Part shown: in pieces, positions 11,512-12,841 of the stretch
How the letters are laid out: the number at the start of each line of letters is the position of its first letter
Numbering within the stretch: position 1 is the first letter of the stretch
NCBI GenBank assembly: GCA_041487535.1
Contig: JBGPNM010000033.1
Coordinates: 1 to 12,841 of the forward strand
Length of the DNA: 12,841 bases
Direction of reading: 5' to 3'
Source: JANWHZ01 sp041487535
Lineage (GTDB): Bacteria; Patescibacteriota; Saccharimonadia; Saccharimonadales; UBA4665
The notes under the pieces: generated by a model
The model's database searches: none
What the model was told of the DNA's origin: nothing
Seen by the model: only the letters and a program-made list of their open reading frames with translations
Position numbers and translations under genes: made by a program

Positions 11512-12359
11512 TCTGCGGGCTCCAGCGCTTCGCGGATTCGGGCAACGGATTTCTCGGCATCGGATACGTCAAACCGCATAACATGCCAGCCTAGCCTCTC
11601 CCCGGCCATGACATTGCCTTGCAGATCGTCAACAAACAGTATTTCCTGCGGATCACAACCGGCGCGGGACAACGCTATCTCGTAAATCTCCCGTTCAGGT
11701 TTGAGCGCATGCACTTCGGAAGAGTCTACGATCGCATCATACTGAATATTCGGTATAAGGCCGGCAGCCGTCATGCGTTTCACAAAACCCGGCATGCTGT
11801 TTGTCAGTAGACCCACGCCGTAATGCTGACTGACCCATGCCACCAGTTGATCCATCTGGGGTACCGTCCGGACAGTGTCTAGGTAATACGCCGCCCAGTC
11901 AAACGACCGCAAGCCTAGCCGCTTGCCCATGGTCGAGTTGAACTCCTCTATGGTCATCTCCCCCCGGCTGATCTGGTCGTTGTAATGCCAGAACGCCGTC
12001 TCTACAACATCCGAAGGCAAGTCACAGTCAGCAGCAATACGCGTAAAGACGCTCAGCGAGAATTGGACTAGACAACCGTTGATGTCGAAGTAAACGAACT
12101 TCACGCCGCTGCGCGAGCGCTGCCACTGCTTAGCGGCAAGGACAGGCGCACCGACCAGCTCATCGAGTGTCGTTCCCAGCGCCGCCGCAATATTCTGGAT
12201 GGTGAATACAGAGGGTGTTTTGATCGCGCCGCGCTCAATTTTGGCAAGCGTCGAATAGCTCAGCCCCGCCTTTTGGCATAACGCCTGCTGCGTCAGCCCC
12301 GCCTTTTGGCGTGCTGCTTGCAGCCGCTGGCCTAACTTCTTTTCATCGAGCTTATTCAC
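11508..12359 (-). CDS. XRE-type HTH domain fused to a HAD-family hydrolase domain
   Basis: The product is 283 aa from GTG at 12359 (GGAG 6 bases upstream). Residues about 8-70 are a Cro/C1-type helix-turn-helix (LGQRLQAARQKAGLTQQAL then SYSTLAKIERG, FTIQNIAAALGTTLDELVG). Residues about 88-280 are a HAD domain: motif I FDINGCLV (91-98), motif II LLTNS, Lys220 in LKPEREIYE, motif IV FVDDLQGNVMAGERLGW. The nucleophile Asp92 is kept, but the second Asp of motif I is Asn94, so phosphatase activity may be weak or absent and the domain may sense a phosphorylated metabolite. The combination suggests a DNA-binding regulator controlled by the HAD domain. The frame can extend to GTG 12395 without a better ribosome site. 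Its own promoter shares sequence with the valS promoter. Confidence 0.85.
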   Translation of the reverse strand: MNKLDEKKLGQRLQAARQKAGLTQQALCQKAGLSYSTLAKIERGAIKTPSVFTIQNIAAALGTTLDELVGAPVLAAKQWQRSRSGVKFVYFDINGCLVQFSLSVFTRIAADCDLPSDVVETAFWHYNDQISRGEMTIEEFNSTMGKRLGLRSFDWAAYYLDTVRTVPQMDQLVAWVSQHYGVGLLTNSMPGFVKRMTAAGLIPNIQYDAIVDSSEVHALKPEREIYEIALSRAGCDPQEILFVDDLQGNVMAGERLGWHVMRFDVSDAEKSVARIREALEPAD

Positions 12360-12414
12360 CCTGGTCTCCATACGGCACTGCCGCATCAGCCCCACGCCTT
12401 CCGCCCATGCTCAT
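12352..12414 (-). CDS. Possible 20-codon leaderless ORF before the HTH-HAD gene
   Basis: ATG at 12414 lies 6 bases after a TACTAT -10 box and opens MSMGGRRGADAAVPYGDQGE, whose TAA stop (12354-12352) overlaps the first codons of the HTH-HAD gene. The layout parallels the leaderless 23-codon ORF at 7736. It may be a coupling ORF or chance; no other evidence of coding. Confidence 0.25.
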   Translation of the reverse strand: MSMGGRRGADAAVPYGDQGE

Positions 12415-12420
12415 AGCCAT

Positions 12421-12441
12421 ATAGTACCAGTTAGACGCTAA
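12421..12441 (-). promoter_or_regulatory. Extended -10 promoter of HTH-HAD gene with TTAG/CTAA palindrome
   Basis: On the minus strand TGGTACTAT supplies an extended -10 (hexamer 12426-12421). Directly upstream is the palindrome TTAG-CGT-CTAA (12441-12431). The valS promoter has a similar order, TTAGCG followed by TGGTACTAT, with a 2-base difference in spacing. No good -35 box. The site could be an autoregulatory operator. Confidence 0.5.
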
Positions 12442-12549
12442 AAAGAGAAGCTCCATGGTACGAAATGGCTAGATTCTACGATAAGTACTAGCGTTACGCA
12501 TTCGAGCACAGCTTTTCGCCGTTGAATATACTAAAGGCGTGATGCCTGA

Positions 12550-12729
12550 CTACAGGCCGAAGCCCCACTTAAGAACGGAGTAGAGCAACAAGAAGGCGAT
12601 AAACCCGATAATGGCCGCGCCGGCAATGACATTCCCGACTCTCGCATTGCCCGTCGTATGTGCCATACGAGACCACGTAAACGTACCAACTCCCACGCCA
12701 AACATTAAAGCGATAAGCAACGGCGGCAT
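12550..12729 (-). CDS. Small two-span membrane protein, 59 aa
   Basis: The minus strand reads ATG at 12729 to TAG at 12550. The product begins MPPLLIALMFGVGVGTFTW, then a short polar loop with Arg, Thr and Asn (SRMAHTTGNARVGN), then a second hydrophobic segment (VIAGAAIIGFIAFLLLYSVL), ending KWGFGL. Two clean membrane helices separated by a basic loop make this frame far more credible than the longer overlapping frame at 12569-12781, which is rich in Arg, Cys, His and Tyr. The -10-like TAGAAT lies 6 bases before the ATG, so the mRNA may be leaderless; no ribosome site is seen. Function unknown. Transcribed toward the HTH-HAD gene. The gap 12430-12549 holds no clear terminator. Confidence 0.75.
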   Translation of the reverse strand: MPPLLIALMFGVGVGTFTWSRMAHTTGNARVGNVIAGAAIIGFIAFLLLYSVLKWGFGL

Positions 12730-12841
12730 AGTTATATTCTACTAAAGACCTCTTGCAAAATAAACCATGGCCCCAGAACATGATGATCTTTGTTCCAGAT
12801 TGGCTAAAACCGACAAAGTGTAACCTAAAGTTACGGTACGA

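Noticed and set aside
12539..12583. Plus-strand TATACT (12527-12532) followed by a 13-codon ORF
   Set aside because: Resembles the leaderless pattern, but the ORF is very short, antisense to the end of the 59-aa gene, and has no other support.
12569..12781. Minus-strand frame of 70 codons
   Set aside because: Rich in Arg, Cys, His and Tyr, with no start signal; the 59-aa membrane protein in another frame of the same strand (12550-12729) explains the region better.
12820..12834. GTAAC-N5-GTTAC inverted repeat at the window end
   Set aside because: Too short and too close to the window edge to decide between operator, terminator and chance.
1..12841. tRNA, rRNA, CRISPR array, insertion sequence or attachment site
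   Set aside because: No TPsiC-like GTTCRA-N2-C with cloverleaf, no regularly spaced repeats, no transposase or integrase reading frame and no flanking direct repeats were found by eye.

Overview
The window is a gene-dense bacterial chromosome segment that reads with the standard code (TGA as stop). It most resembles a member of the Patescibacteria/CPR, probably a Saccharibacteria (TM7)-like organism. The reasons are a MurE-type ligase that lacks the usual N-terminal domain, very small genes, several promoters whose -10 box lies only 7-9 bases before the start codon (leaderless mRNAs), and compact, slightly divergent versions of universal proteins. The lineage is inferred from protein style; no database search was possible.

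Layout. 1-2031, minus strand: the groES-groEL chaperonin operon. Its sigma70-type promoter has the -10 box inside a CIRCE operator, and a second, degenerate CIRCE lies 30 bp downstream. 2053-5040, minus strand: a more A+T-rich island of five unrecognised or toxin-like genes. In the centre are a stand-alone EndoU-type nuclease (3259-3939) and a closely following small gene that may be its immunity protein (2918-3250). Two other transcription units in the island (4101-4850, and 2439-2654 with 2053-2355) each start from a near-consensus promoter. Each is then preceded by a 150-160 nt leader that ends in an intrinsic terminator immediately before the start codon. Both leaders contain a segment that can pair either with an upstream strand or with the 5' arm of the terminator. 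This is a riboswitch/attenuator-like design present twice with different sequence but the same pairing logic.

5113-6417, minus strand: a MurE-like peptidoglycan ligase, divergent from tsaD (6588-7649, plus strand; tRNA t6A synthesis), with palindromes between them. 7736-8652, plus strand: small unrecognised genes, including a 23-codon leaderless ORF overlapping a 180-codon gene by ATGA, and a 66-aa single-span membrane protein. 8698-11511, plus strand: valS, with a palindrome between the -35 and -10 boxes of a good promoter and a long structured 5' region. 11508-12359, minus strand: a fusion of an XRE-type helix-turn-helix and a HAD-family domain, convergent with valS and overlapping its stop. 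12550-12729, minus strand: a 59-aa two-span membrane protein.

The housekeeping genes serve protein folding (GroESL), cell wall (Mur ligase) and translation fidelity (TsaD, ValRS). The most unusual part is the 2.0-5.0 kb island, where a nuclease toxin sits between two operons that seem to share a cis-acting RNA switch. No CRISPR array, rRNA, tRNA or insertion sequence was seen.
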